NCBI GenBank assembly: GCA_003586115.2
Contig: QVOM02000073.1
Coordinates: 29,463,298-29,527,297, forward strand
Reading direction: 5' to 3'
DNA length: 64,000 bases
From: Salvator merianae
Lineage: Eukaryota > Chordata > Lepidosauria > Squamata > Teiidae
Position numbers and translations under genes: made by a program. A model generated the notes under the pieces. It had not been told where the DNA came from, searched no databases, and saw only the letters and a list, made by a program, of their open reading frames with translations. This document shows, one piece after another, positions 10,462-21,343 of the stretch. Position 1 is the stretch's first letter. Each line of letters opens with the position of its first letter.

Positions 10462-11325
10462 TTGTTGACTAGGGGTGTGCACGAAGCTTCGTGGCATTCA
10501 ATTTTCGATCGAATTTCGTGATTCCGTGCCCTTCGCATCGAATGCGAAGGGCACCAGAAATCACAAATGTGAATTGCGAAGGTCCCTCAATTTTTCGAAG
10601 TATTTCGGGACCTTCGCAATTTGCCAAAGTCTCACCTCTCTAGGCTGTCAGCGCTGGCGCTGACAGCCTAGGGTGAATCAGCCAGCCAGCAGCGAGTGGA
10701 AGTGCAGAAAATTCAACGGAAGGGAGGGATTCCCTTCCCGTTGATTTTCCTTCTCTTCCCCTCACTGACTCACCCCCCCTAGGCTGTCAGCGCGAGCGCT
10801 GACAGCCTAGGGTGAATGAGGCAGCCAGCAGACATCGGAAGCAGATAAATCAAGGCGAACGGAAGACCTTTTCGCCTTGATTTCTCTGCTTCAGATGGCG
10901 CTCGCCTCTCTCTCATCCCCCCCCAGTCTGTCATCAGACTGACAGACTGCGGCGGGAGTGAGAGAGCGCGCTGCGCCATCGGAAGCAGATAAATCAAGGC
11001 GAACGGAAGACCTTTTCGCCTTGATTTCTCTGCTTCAGATGGCGCTCGCCTCTCTCTCATCCCCCCCCCCAGTCTGTCATCAGACTGACAGACTGGGGGG
11101 GGGGAATGAGAGAGAGGTGAGCGCCATCCGAAGCAGAGAAATTAAGGCAAAGGTTTTCCCTTCGCCTTGATTTATCTGCTTCCGTTCGCGGCGAAGATTT
11201 TCGCCGCGAAAACGAAGGGCTTCATTTTCATGCGTATTTTTTCGCACGAAAACGAAGCCTAGGAGCTTCGCAGTCCTGCGAAGTGAAAAGGGAAAAGTGC
11301 CTTCGTGCACATCCCTATTGTTGAC
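10462..11325. mobile_element. hAT-like GC-rich foldback transposon, copy 1 with TSDs
   Basis: The element proper spans 10470-11317 (848 bp). It begins TAGGGGTGTGCACGAAG and ends CTTCGTGCACATCCCTA. Both sides carry a perfect 8-bp duplication, TTGTTGAC (10462-10469 and 11318-11325), diagnostic of the hAT superfamily. Inside are several strong hairpins, for example a 15-bp stem with a 2-base loop at 10640-10671 and a similar one near 10782-10812. G-run/C-run pairs flank the CAGTCTGTCATCAGACTGAC block. A segment beginning at 10833 recurs at 10977 (144-bp period). CpG-containing words (GCGAAGG, TTCGCC) are frequent, unlike the flanks. No transposase frame is present, so it must have been mobilised in trans. 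Confidence 0.88.
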
Positions 11326-11438
11326 ATGATATGATTAGCTCAAAATATAGCTAATCCTAGAAACATATCTCACTCATTTAAATACCTTTCTAGCCTTTTA
11401 AAATGACTCAGAGGAATTCAAAGTCCCACCAGATTCAG

Positions 11439-11739
11439 GATACATGTAGAGATGTGCACAAATTAAATAATTTGTTCCATTTGACGGGGAACAGGACAAA
11501 CTGGACAAATGGTTGTTGGTGTTTGATTTCAAACTAGCTAAAAAAAGTACCATTTTTCCATTGAAAAAAAGCCCATTTCAAGGAGCAACACAATTATTGA
11601 ATAGTCTACATTTATGGGTGGGGGACTGGTGCAGATTCAACTGAATTTTTGGATATTCAAACAACCAACTATTTGGTTTGATGTGAATATTCATGAACTA
11701 TGAACCAACCAAACAGTTTTGCACATCTCTAGACACAAG
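11439..11739. mobile_element. hAT-like MITE (285 bp) with degenerate TSD
   Basis: The element spans 11447-11731. The left end TAGAGATGTGCACAAA and right end TTTTGCACATCTCTA form terminal inverted repeats related to the other hAT-like elements in this window. The flanking octamers GATACATG and GACACAAG agree at 6 of 8 positions, as expected for an old 8-bp TSD. The interior is AT-rich with CAAACA and TTTGGTT words and no coding frame. Confidence 0.7.
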
Positions 11740-13880
11740 TTTCTAAAGTCATTCATTAGAGTTGAAATGTGTTTCTAGTTTTCTGTCATTTTAATTGAGG
11801 TAGAGCAATGCCAAGTGGAAACCTCATTTTCACTTAGCTAAACCACATCTCATCCAATGTGCACTGGGACAAAGACCAGATAAAATAGAGGATCTTTCCA
11901 GTTCTATTTTTGCTGTATCATCTTGGATGAAGTAAAACAAATAAAAGGGCATTTGAAGCAGTGTATGGAAATATGGTCTGGTCAGTATCTCATCTTTATA
12001 TTGTTTAATTGGATATTGATACTAGAGAATGATTTTACATTGCAAATATATCTGATATTTTAAATATATTGCAGTAGGGTTTTGGTTTTATTTCATTTTG
12101 TTTAGACTTTTGGATCTTAAACACAAAAGTTGAAAGATAAGTATAACAGTTATAGAATGAGGAAGTGCAGACGTATGTGTAATGGGCTCACAACTAGAGT
12201 TTTAGGAAGTTCCTCTTTTGGACTGCAATTTATATATTTTTTTTTCACCCCTGAGGCTCTAAATTATGGGATCTGTAAATTTATAGTCCACCCCTACCCC
12301 CCAGATCCCCCAAAAAAACTTTACCATAATCTGCTGACAATGCACACTCTGTATGCACATCTTGCTTTGATCTTTTGCCCCCATCTGATTCTCTTGAGCT
12401 TCCAAAATATGAGACTGTTAATTCTGACAACTGAACTTTTTGTGAAGTTTATCATAACTGTCAATGTCAAACTGTAGTTGTCTCAGAAAAAAAAATAAAT
12501 GATGGGGTGTGCTGATTTTATACATTCTTAATTCTTAAAATCAACTTCTTCTGGAGCTTATCCTAAGCTGCACAGTGTAATTCTTGCAAGTTTAATGAAA
12601 TGGTACTGCTATCAAATATTCAAGCATTATCAGAATATCTGGCATAATGTACTCTTAAATTCTAAAGATTTAATTAATTCATTTTAAGCAAAGGCTAATA
12701 TTATATGTGCCAATTCACATTACTTACCTTCTCTTACCTTCTCTTCTTGACTTTTTTGTTGCCTTGTGAAGACATTTACCTAATAAACATCTACTTCTGT
12801 TTTCTATTAATACCTACATCCTTTATCAACCAACTTTCTCTTGCCTTCCTATAAACTCCCAGTACTAATGAATGTTGTTCACTGTTAAAATAAATACAGA
12901 ACCAGTGCTATAACTAGAGAGACACAAAAATGAGTGCTGCTGCTGCTGCTGATGATGATGATGTTTCATCTGACCTACCAAATAAAAGATTTGAACAATC
13001 CAGAGACTTCCTATCATTGGGTACTAGTGAGTGGTACACTGCAGATTAAATCTTTAAGGTAGAGAAAGCAAAGTGAGGTACAAATAGGAATTGTGCATAC
13101 ATCTTCCCAAACTGAATTATAGCCAGGAAGATGAATGAAAGGTTTTCTGTTCACATTTTGCCTTGCTCATGACTCTCTGTGTCCCCCAGACATAGACCAT
13201 TGTTGGTATTGATGTATATGTAAAGGACAAGGAAAAGATATATGTATGTGTATATATACATTCCTCCTGGTTTTCTAAACAGTTTTAAAATGAGGGGTCA
13301 AGTACAAATAAAAGATATCCATATTGCTGAAATATACTTTTTTTTGGAGAAACAAAAGTCTACAAAAGTAAACTAATATGATTTAAATCTTAAATAGCAC
13401 AATGAAATAGAGTCTCACATAAAAAATAGCTTGAACTAAAACAGTGCCTGAGTCAATGTAACAATCTTTGAGAATTATGAGCTTATCAGTTATGAATATG
13501 TAATCAGTCACATTCTGAGTATAAATGAAAGGATCCAATTCTCTCTGTCAAAGCTTAGTATCATCAACCAACAAACATAAAAAGGATATGAAATGGTCAA
13601 ACAGGAAGTTGAAACCCACCAATATCATCCATAGGCTTATTAAATCACTAACAAATCACTTTCCTTATTTAGATCCTAATGGGTCATTCTTCTCAGTTTA
13701 TAAATTCATAATAGTTTTTATTATTATCATTATTTCATTTTATTCTTTAAAGCATTATGATACGATAGACTTTGCTGTAGCCCACCCCCTTGGAGTTAAA
13801 GTGATACCAAAACAGGAAAACACAAAGGTTCCTGAAAAGGCATTCAAATATAATATTCCTTCTTTGGAGAAGTACATCAG
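11740..13880. other. no recognisable gene; small simple repeats
   Basis: A (GCT)n(GAT)n compound microsatellite lies at about 12936-12963. An AT/GT run (TATGTATGTGTATATATAC) lies near 13240-13259. The 115- and 132-codon frames at 12130 and 13525 have no recognisable domain and no conserved-looking composition. Confidence 0.5.
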
Positions 13881-14011
13881 AACAGTGGTTTGGTTTGAAT
13901 TTGAACAGGTTCAAACTATTTGAGTTCAAACTCATAAAGGCTAAGACATTGTTGTCCAAAAATAGGGCAAAATATTTATGAATACAAACAGTTTCAGATT
14001 GAACCACTGTT
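13881..14011. repeat. short foldback element with AACAGTGGTT ends
   Basis: AACAGTGGTT at 13881-13890 is inverted at 14002-14011 (AACCACTGTT). The next inner bases (TTTGAA against TTGAA/CAAT words) also pair loosely. The 131-bp interval contains TTCAAAC/GTTTGAA words in both orientations. It may be a tiny MITE, but no clear target-site duplication is visible. Confidence 0.4.
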
Positions 14012-14324
14012 ATAACCCTCCCCATGTGCAGGGTTGCATCTCACACAAGTGCACAATGACATCCCATCCTACCATGATGTGGTCCTGATTGCTGACAGAG
14101 TCGGCGATAATGGTGGCTGCTGCATTTCTGGCATATGTAAGTTTCTCATGCCTTTTCAAAAGGGCTCCTCAAGAGAGGCAATTGACACTCCCACACCTCT
14201 ATAAACAGTTCATAAGAAACAAACTTTTTATGAACTGCAGTTTCACATTAGTATCCCACACTCTTAAACACACACACATGCTTAAACAGGACTATGCAGC
14301 TGCAGCTGCGCTGTGCCATGAGCT

Positions 14325-14360
14325 GTAGCATTTGCACCCAGAAATAGGTGCAAATGCTAC
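14325..14360. repeat. perfect 14-bp hairpin
   Basis: GTAGCATTTGCACC at 14325-14338 is perfectly inverted at 14347-14360 with an 8-base loop. A related inverted pair using GCATTTGGG and CCCAAATGC follows at about 14428-14461. The repeated GCATTTG word suggests a decayed inverted-repeat DNA element spanning roughly 14010-14545, but its ends could not be defined. Confidence 0.55.
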
Positions 14361-14545
14361 TGACTAGAAACAATCCAGCTGCTCCCAGTACAGCTGTGAA
14401 CAGCAGTTTAGATGTCCATGGCTAGTAGCATTTGGGTGTATCTACAGACACTCCCAAATGCCAGGGCCTATGCAGAATGTGGATGCACTGTGCTACTGAG
14501 TGTCCAGACACTTGTTAGCATTAAAGTGTGAATAGGCTCTAAATC

Positions 14546-15404
14546 TTTGAAATACAGAGTCTTGGAAGAATGCCACACAAATTTGTTAATATGGCTGTAT
14601 TAGGCCTCTAAACAGGTGTTTGACCACCTCTGCTTTAAAATGTGTTTATAGCAAAGGCTTCAATCCGTAATGACACTCCTCTCTAAAGCTCAGTCAAAAC
14701 CACTCTTAAGAAAAAAAAAATGTTGTGGGGGACAATGAATCGGTACTAATAGTCCTGCTTACTGTAACTGGCAACAGAGACTTAAATAGCTGGATGAAGG
14801 AGAGAAAAAAGACAATGAGGAGTTCCCAATCACTTCAACATCCACATCACCCATTTATATAATAAGTCATTTATCTTCAGGTCTTTCTGCTCTTCCCATG
14901 CCATGATCTGAAATCATGGGTCAGAACAGCAACACCAGCTCATCCAGATCATGGCATGGTGTGGTCTGGATCATAACAACACTGGCACATAAAAGAACAG
15001 CCCCTGCACTGCCCCAAAGCTCATGAGTTTTGGGGCCAGTTTTCAAGAGATCCTAAGGGAGCCCCCAAGGAACCTATTTTGGTGACCCACTTTGGTCATA
15101 GGAGGGGGTATACATAGTATATATGTGGTCAAGATGGCCCAGTTCATGTTCTGGAATCATTAAACAACAGCCATAACAAAAAACTGGTATAATTCACAGC
15201 AGTAGATTATCAGAATATAAGTAATGGTGGGAAAAAAAATTAAGTACTACTTTCAGTTCACCAACCTTCTGTTCTATTCAAAACTGTGTGCTGTCCTAGT
15301 TACATATTGGAACATTCCCATGATTGCCATGGAAGCTTTTGAGTTTTGATCCACACCAGATATCGCAGCCCCAGAACAATAATCAGGCAAGTCTTCAAAA
15401 TGAA
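14546..15404. other. no recognisable gene or element
   Basis: There are local ATCATGG/CCATGAT inverted words around 14898-14957, where GCCATGATCTG recurs inverted as CAGATCATGGC. This suggests another short foldback piece. Otherwise nothing was recognised. Confidence 0.45.
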
Positions 15405-15909
15405 AGCCATTTCCACACTCTTCCCATATCCTGGATCAGTGTGAAATGTCCTGCCCCAGGATACACAGCCTGTCCAATGCTGGGGCAGGTTGCTGCTGGG
15501 ATGGGATAGGACAGTCCACATTATGGAAGGCCTGTGCTGTCCAGCCCCAGTCACTGACTCCAAAGGCTGAGTCGTGCCCTCGGAGCTGGCAGCCAGCCTC
15601 TGAAGGCTGTGAACTTTTGGAGTTTCTGATAGGGTCCTTTTCAGTGATGTTTCACTTCTGGCACCACTTCTGGTACACCACCAAAAGGGTGTCCCATGGA
15701 CCCAGTAATCTGAAGGTGGACCCCATTGTCAAGATATACAAGTAGAGTGGGACAGGGTGCCATTTTGGCATCCTATCCCATTCTTTTACTTCATCCAAGG
15801 TGAATGAGGGGTTAAGAATATGTGGGTTTTCCCTGACCATGCCAGCATGCAGCAGGAAGGACACTAGGCCTCTTTCTAGGCTAGGATACCACTGAGTGCA
15901 AAAATAGCC
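15405..15909. mobile_element. Harbinger-like MITE, family A, second copy
   Basis: The left end AGCCATTTCCACACTC and the right end GTGCAAAAATAGCC correspond to the TIRs of the 9516-10006 copy. The interior shares the same order of words: a CCAG-GATA block, TCCAGCCCCAG, GACTCCAAAGGCTGAG against GACTCCAAAGACTGAG, CTTCTGGCACCACT against CTTCTGGTGCCACT, and a late CAGGGTGCCATTTTGGCATCC block. The flanking trinucleotides (GAA and CAG) no longer match, consistent with age. No coding capacity. Confidence 0.65.
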
Positions 15910-16049
15910 CAGGTCTAAGACAATCTGTTAGGAGTTGGGAGACAGCTGAATAGTGGAATAGGCAATAAACCAGCAGATTCTCTCTGTTCTGTGAACAAAA
16001 GATACAAACATTTGAACACTGCATTCATTTTGACCTAAGACCTGAAGGG

Positions 16050-16440
16050 ACAGATAAAACTCTTATATAGCAATGTTTGACAGCAGGGGAAGAATGGTGC
16101 TACAGGGGTGACCTTCCCCTGCAGTCAAGAGCAATGACCAGTCTTCGATCTTGGTAGCTGGGAGGGTGTCTTTGAATGCAGGAAATGGCCACATTAAGCA
16201 TTGCCCTCTATTCACTGACACAGAAGGCTGCCTCTCCTTCCTTCCCTGAGTCAAAATTGAACCAGGAGGTGAGGAAGCTGCCTCTTTCTCCCTCCTTGAA
16301 TTTAAATTGACCATGGACAATTGTGGACAATCTTGACTCAGAAAGTGAGGGAGAGGCAGTCAAGATCACAGACAATTTTAACTCAAGGAGGGAGATAGAG
16401 GCAGCATCCTCCCACTGTCAAGTTCATAACTGGAAATTTC
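16050..16440. repeat. purine-rich foldback repeat, copy 1
   Basis: The strongest inverted pair is 16277-16309 (GCTGCCTCTTTCTCCCTCC then TTGAATTTAAATTG) against 16373-16405 (CAATTTTAACTCAAGGAGGG then AGATAGAGGCAGC). The intervening and flanking sequence repeats TTGACTCA, GAGGGAGAGGCAG and CTGTCAAG words. The same vocabulary recurs at 20.57 kb and 30.15 kb. It has no TIR/TSD signature that I could define and no coding frame. Confidence 0.6.
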
Positions 16441-16639
16441 CAGCTTAAATCCTGATGTGGGGAGCACTGCCCTGTCTGATAGAACCACTGCCCCCAAACT
16501 CAGCTGCTTCCATTGACCCCTCACCTTTATGAACAGTCAACTTAGCTGTTCAAAAGCAAGTAATTACAAGTAGATAAATAGGGAGCATCACATCGTGTGA
16601 TGTGGAAGATAGATACATGTAAGCCTTTGGGTGAAAAAT

Positions 16640-16700
16640 AACCTTGTAAGCCGCTTTGAGTCAGCTTTGGCTGAGAAAAGCGGGGTATAAAAACCAAGTT
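16640..16700 (+). repeat. L2/SINE-type 3' tail next to a microsatellite
   Basis: TTGTAAGCCGCTTTGAGTC and GAAAAGCGGGGTATAAAAAC form the consensus-like 3' end shared by squamate L2 LINEs and the SINEs that parasitise them. The tail continues straight into the TTG and TTC tracts, so the microsatellite probably grew from the element's tandem tail. Confidence 0.7.
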
Positions 16701-16811
16701 GTTGCTGTTGTTGTTGTTGTTGTTGTTGTTGGTCTTCTTCTTCTTCTTCTTCTTCTTCTTCTTCTTCTTCTTCTTCTTCTTCTTCTTCTTCTTCTTCTTC
16801 TTCTTCTTCTT
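16699..16811 (+). repeat. compound (TTG)n(TTC)n microsatellite
   Basis: About ten TTG units (16699-16731, one variant CTG) are followed by about 26 essentially perfect TTC units (16733-16811). The plus strand is pyrimidine-rich in the second part, so it is a homopurine-homopyrimidine mirror repeat. The long plus-strand frame with poly-Val and poly-Leu here is an artefact of the repeat. Confidence 0.97.
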
Positions 16812-17283
16812 TATTTGATGTTGACTAGGGCTGGGCTTGCCAGGTGAATCAGCTTACAGTCCTGCTCCTCTTCCAGTTGTTTGCTCTCTTCGAAGGTTGC
16901 TGAAGTGCCAGCTTGCCAAATACATAAATAAATAAAAAATCAGTCACTGACACTCCTTTTTGTCTCCAGGCTTCTACTATCATCTATTTTCTTCTGAAAT
17001 GCAAAACCCCTAAACATACCCCACTCCTGCTTTTCAGAATTGGCTGAAAATATATAATGTTATACTTTAACAGATCTTGCCACTCAGTATACTTGCAGGC
17101 CATACCTCAGGCAGAAAACTCAGTCCAGTCTGGTTTATCTTTATTTATCCTCTCCTCCCTTCTTTGAAAAAGTGTGGATGTATATCCTATGAGTCTTATC
17201 AAACAAGCAATTTGCTACTTTGTTAGCAGTGCCTCTGTTATAGTCAATTATAATGTTACATAAAAGCATAATCTAAAATGTGG
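16812..17283. other. no recognisable gene or element
   Basis: An ATAAATAAATAAA word at about 16923-16936 may mark the tail of another decayed retroelement. Nothing else was recognised. Confidence 0.45.
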
Positions 17284-17897
17284 TAAGAACATAAAAATGT
17301 AAGAGTATCCCTGCTGGATTGGGTCATGGCCCATCTAGTCCAACTTCCTGTCTCACACAGTGGCCCACTAATTGCTTCTGGGCATTCTCAAGCAGAAGAC
17401 AAAGGCAAAAACTCCACCTGCTCTCAGTTCCCTATAAAAGGCCTTTAGAAGCATTTATCTGTTTCTCTACCCTGGAGGCAGGACCTAGACACCATTCTAG
17501 TAGCCACTGACACACCTGACCTTCATGAATTTGTCTAACCCTTTCTTAAAGTTATTCAGGGTGATTACTATCATCACCTCTTGCAGCAGTAAATTCCATA
17601 GACTGATGCCCCCCTGGTTGAAAAAAAAAAAAAAAATACTTCCCTAACTCTTCTGCCCATCAGCTTCATAGTGTGCTTCCTGGTCTTGGTGTTGTGAGAT
17701 AGAGAAAATATTTTGTGTCCACCTTTTTTCATACCACCCATGAACTCATTGAAGTTTATATACTTCAATCAAATTCCATCCATCTCTCAAGGCTGGAGAT
17801 GTCGTAGCCTGATTTTATGTAGGTATGCCATCCTCTTGATAATTCTGGTTGCCCTTTTCTGCACCTGTTTGAGTTCCACAATACCCTTTCTGATGTG

Positions 17898-17931
<34 letters not shown>

Positions 17932-18335
17932 AGTTTCACCATAGGTTAATAAAGAGGCACAATGACACTTGCCAACTTGTTTTCTATTCCCCTCCTAATT
18001 ATCCCTAGCATTGAATTTGCTTTTTTTCACTTCTGCTGCACACTAGTTTGACACCTTCATTGAGCTGTCAAGCAGAACCCCAAGATCTTTTTCCTGGTCT
18101 ACCACAGAATGCTTGCCCCCCATGCATTTATAGGTATAATTGTGGTTCTTTGCCCCAATGTGCATCACTTTGCACTTGCCAAGACTGAAGCACATTTACC
18201 ACTTTGTTGTCCACTCACCCAAAGTCATGAGGTCCATCTGGAGTTCTTTACAACACTTTCCGTTTTTATTACCCTGAACATTTTAATGCCTTCAGCAAAC
18301 TTTGCTAACTCCCTACTTACCCCAATGATCATTTG
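17284..18335 (-). mobile_element. decayed CR1 LINE fragment, 3' half
   Basis: This matches the 6509-7797 element block for block: the GAACATAAAAATGTAAGAG 3' terminus, the GGCCCATCTAGTCC 3'UTR block, the CTTCAT-GAATTTGTC coding end, TTTCTGATGTGAGGTGACCAG, and GCATTGAATTTGC further upstream. It carries many indels and substitutions: an A15 insertion at 17621-17635, and deleted codons around 17640 and 17800. Only scraps of frame survive, for example LSHNTKTRKHTMKLMGRRV on the minus strand. It is clearly older than the 6.5-kb copy. The 5' end is lost near 18335. Confidence 0.92.
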
Positions 18336-19401
18336 AGGGTCATCAACATCCCATGTAACAATAATATCAAAACTTTATTCTTCATCAAGAAGTGGAAGCC
18401 TGTGTTAGAATTATTAAAGACTTGAATAGCAAACCCAGGGAACACCCAATGAAGCTGAATGTTGTAAAAATTTGGCCATTAAGAAGGAAATCCAGTTCCC
18501 CCTGCTTTCCCAGCTGGGATACAGAGGACATCGCTGAATTCATGGCTGCATCAATGACTTCCATCGTATTTTTCCTCCCCAGCTTACAAGTGCCAATAGC
18601 AGCATACATAGATTTTCATTTCTGACTTTAAATTAGCATATGTAGATTTTATTTTGTTTATTCTGTTGAAATATATTAGGCCCATAAAATTCTTATTACT
18701 TCTCAAATAGTTTGCAGCAAACATGTTGCATCGACCTGATTCCATGAAAAGTCATATGTTTACTTAAAATTAGGTGTTTCACACTTAATCCATAGATTTC
18801 AGTGGATTTAGCCATTTCTAACTGAATAAGACTGAACTACAGGTCTGACTCTGATATTATATTGTTATTAAAAGTCTTGTTAAGTCAAGGTATTGGACTG
18901 AGGGGTAGACTAAAAGGCTTTAGCTAATGGTTTCTAAAGTGGATGCAAATATCTATGGTGCTTAGTCACGTAAGCACTGTCCATGGCAACTTACACATCA
19001 GTGGATTTGAAGGTGCTATTTTGTCTGATGTATCAGGGTTTACCTGTCACTTTGCTTCTTAAATGTGACACTTTCTTTAAGACATCCACAAATGATATCA
19101 TGATTAAAGCCAGGGCAAAGTGATCCAGGATTAATGATACCAGACTTTAATATGGTTCTTGTAAGTAATTTATATAAATTAGTAGGCTTGCAAAAATTGA
19201 TTGAAGGCAGCATGTTTTTTTAAGATGATTAGAACTGGCTACAGGGTATTGCTTTCTCTAATACGAAGTGAAAGGATATGCTAATATATAAAGTGATAGC
19301 AGAACTAAACATGGAATTGATGTAGTGTTCAGTTTTAGTGTTATTTCTAAGGCTTCATTCTTACTAGATGCTAAAACATATAGCTATGCAATAGTGGTTT
19401 T
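18336..19401. other. no recognisable gene or element
   Basis: I see no conserved frame, TIR or LINE motif. Minor words such as CAACATCCCATG do not define an element. Confidence 0.45.
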
Positions 19402-19937
19402 GGCCATTTCTATACTCTTCTTGCTTGGAGTGGTCCTACTATCCTGGTCCATTCTGTTCCAGGATAAGATATGAGGAATTGTCTGCCTTGGGAAGGTAGA
19501 GGTGCCATCTGTCCTGGTCAAACCTCAGTATCAATGCAGACACACCTAACTGTATTTCCATCTCAGGCACCACCCACTCTGCCATCAATTGGCCTGGAGC
19601 CACTGTCACTCCTATGTTGCATCCAGTACACTAAGAATGGGGCTGAACAAAGCAGGCTTTGAAGGCAGTGTATCTACCTCCATGTCAAGGTTTGGAAAAG
19701 GTTCTAAGGCTTTAAAGATACTTTTTCCAGACCAGGTGTGGAAACTCTAATGACTAGAGTGGAAGATATAGTGTTAGATGTTTGTGGACTTCTTCAGTCA
19801 GGTCTACTGATAAACCAGGGTAAGTTTTCTGGGCCAGATCTAAGACAGTTCTGGGTTAGGAGAGCAGTAGTTCAATGCGGACTGAGTGTACTAGAGGGCC
19901 GCTTGGTATGGTCTAGCAACTAAATGCAAAAAAGACC
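19402..19937. mobile_element. Harbinger-like MITE, family A, third copy
   Basis: Starts GGCCATTTCTATACTCTTC at 19402 and ends TGCAAAAAAGACC at 19937, the degraded TIR pair seen in the copies at 9516 and 15405. The left half contains the CCTGGTCCATTCTGTTCCAGGATA block comparable to the CCAGG-GATA region of the others. The interior right half is diverged. A matching TSD is not evident. Confidence 0.55.
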
Positions 19938-20539
19938 ACAGACTGGAAATGAAAAATTACATGATGGAATCCTAATTTTTTTAGGCAATCCTTTTTTTTG
20001 TTTGTTTGTTTTTAAGGATTTTTACAAAATCCTTCAAGTATTTTGGACAAATGGTACAAAATTGAAAGTATTTGGACAAATGGTACAAAAATGTTAGCAC
20101 AGAAGTTTTTTGTTGTTGTTTTTTTAACTATCACCATCATCATCTGTACTGTTGATAAAAATTTAAATTTTAGGTCATTTTGGTTTCAATACGCTTAGCA
20201 TGGTAAAGCTTCTATTTTTCTACTCCCTCACCTTATTTTATCCAGTTTTCAAACTGCATAAAATTGTACACAATAGAGATAAAACATATATGGAATTTCC
20301 TTCCTTCCCCATATAGATTACGGGTTGATTATACCCACAATAAGATGACTTTGCATTTCTGCTGTTTTCCTGGTTTTATTTGTTCTTAGTTACAGTAAAA
20401 GACAAATAAATGGACTTATGATTAAACCATTATTATGTCAGTGTCAAAACATAGACAGTATTGGCACATGGAAGGGGCAAAGCACTTCAAGGCACAATAG
20501 CATTCCACTGTCTGCATATTTAGAGTTTTATTTACACAG

Positions 20540-20880
20540 TTGAAGTCAGGGAGTCTCTGGCTACAGTTATGATGACAATGGGGGAGGTTGCCTCTCTTTC
20601 CCTTAGCAATGTGATCTTGACATGAGGGAGAGGCAGAATCCCCATTGTCAAGATTGTCTGTGATCTTAATATGGGGAAAAGGCAGGTTGTTTGTCAATAT
20701 CACAGCCAGTCTTAATGCAGGTGGTGAAGGTACCCCTTCAGTATCAATATTACAGCTAGTCTTGAACTGGGACACAGAGGAACTCTCAACCATCAACACT
20801 GTAGCCACAGCTGCTATCTTGATAGGTGGAGGTGGCCCTCCCACCACCATCAAGAGCAATATTGGATAATCTCTGGTTGT
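20540..20880. repeat. purine-rich foldback repeat, copy 2
   Basis: GACAATGGGGGAGG starting at 20574 is inverted by CCCCATTGTC ending at 20649. Between them, GCCTCTCTTTCCC pairs with GAGGGAGAGGC, forming a 76-bp imperfect hairpin. Downstream the same vocabulary repeats with drift (CAATATCACAGCCAGTCTTA, CAATATTACAGCTAGTCTTG), suggesting short imperfect direct repeats. The 145-codon minus-strand frame across this block is a by-product of low stop density in repeat DNA, not a gene. Confidence 0.5.
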
Positions 20881-21343
20881 GATCTTGACACAGAGGGGTA
20901 ACTGAACCCAGGAAATGGCATCATGAACAATTTCCTGTATGTGATTCCAGACACCTAGGAGACCAGCACATCTTCTTGGGTGGCTACCACTGCAAATTAA
21001 GAGCAGATTTATTTTTATTTTTTTTCCTGTGAGAAGAGCTGCTGTTACAGTGCTCTAGTGGTGCTTACGATGGTATGGCAGGGGGATGAATGTGGCCTCA
21101 TGTGGATGCCACACTTGTTCTGCTCCTTAAGTATGCCATGAGAGGGCAGGGTGGTGTGGACCCTGTTCCTGTATGGTGCATTCACCACACCATAAAGCAC
21201 CATGCAGATCCTACCTTAGTTAGTGTGCTTTGTTAAATGATATTAGGTTTTAAAGTTTTGAATTCTATCCATATGACTGTCAGTAGTTTCTAAGGATTTA
21301 TTTTTAATAGTGCTACATAAAAGAACGTTGCTACTGGAATTAT
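20881..21343. other. no recognisable gene; possible decayed inverted-repeat DNA
   Basis: The words GCACCATGCAGATCCTACC (about 21199-21217) and CATCATGCAGATCCTGCC (about 27972-27989) are similar. This suggests a shared but undefined repeat family in both places. No ends or TSDs could be placed. Confidence 0.35.

Noticed and set aside
13525..13923. 132-codon frame ending in a Glu/Phe-rich stretch
   Set aside because: No domain; its C-terminus runs into the 13881-14011 foldback element.
16656..16847. 63-codon frame with poly-Val/poly-Leu
   Set aside because: It is the translation of the TTG/TTC microsatellite.
20422..20859. 145-codon minus-strand frame
   Set aside because: It lies over a foldback repeat with internal short direct repeats; both strands are open, which is typical of repeat DNA with few TA-containing words.
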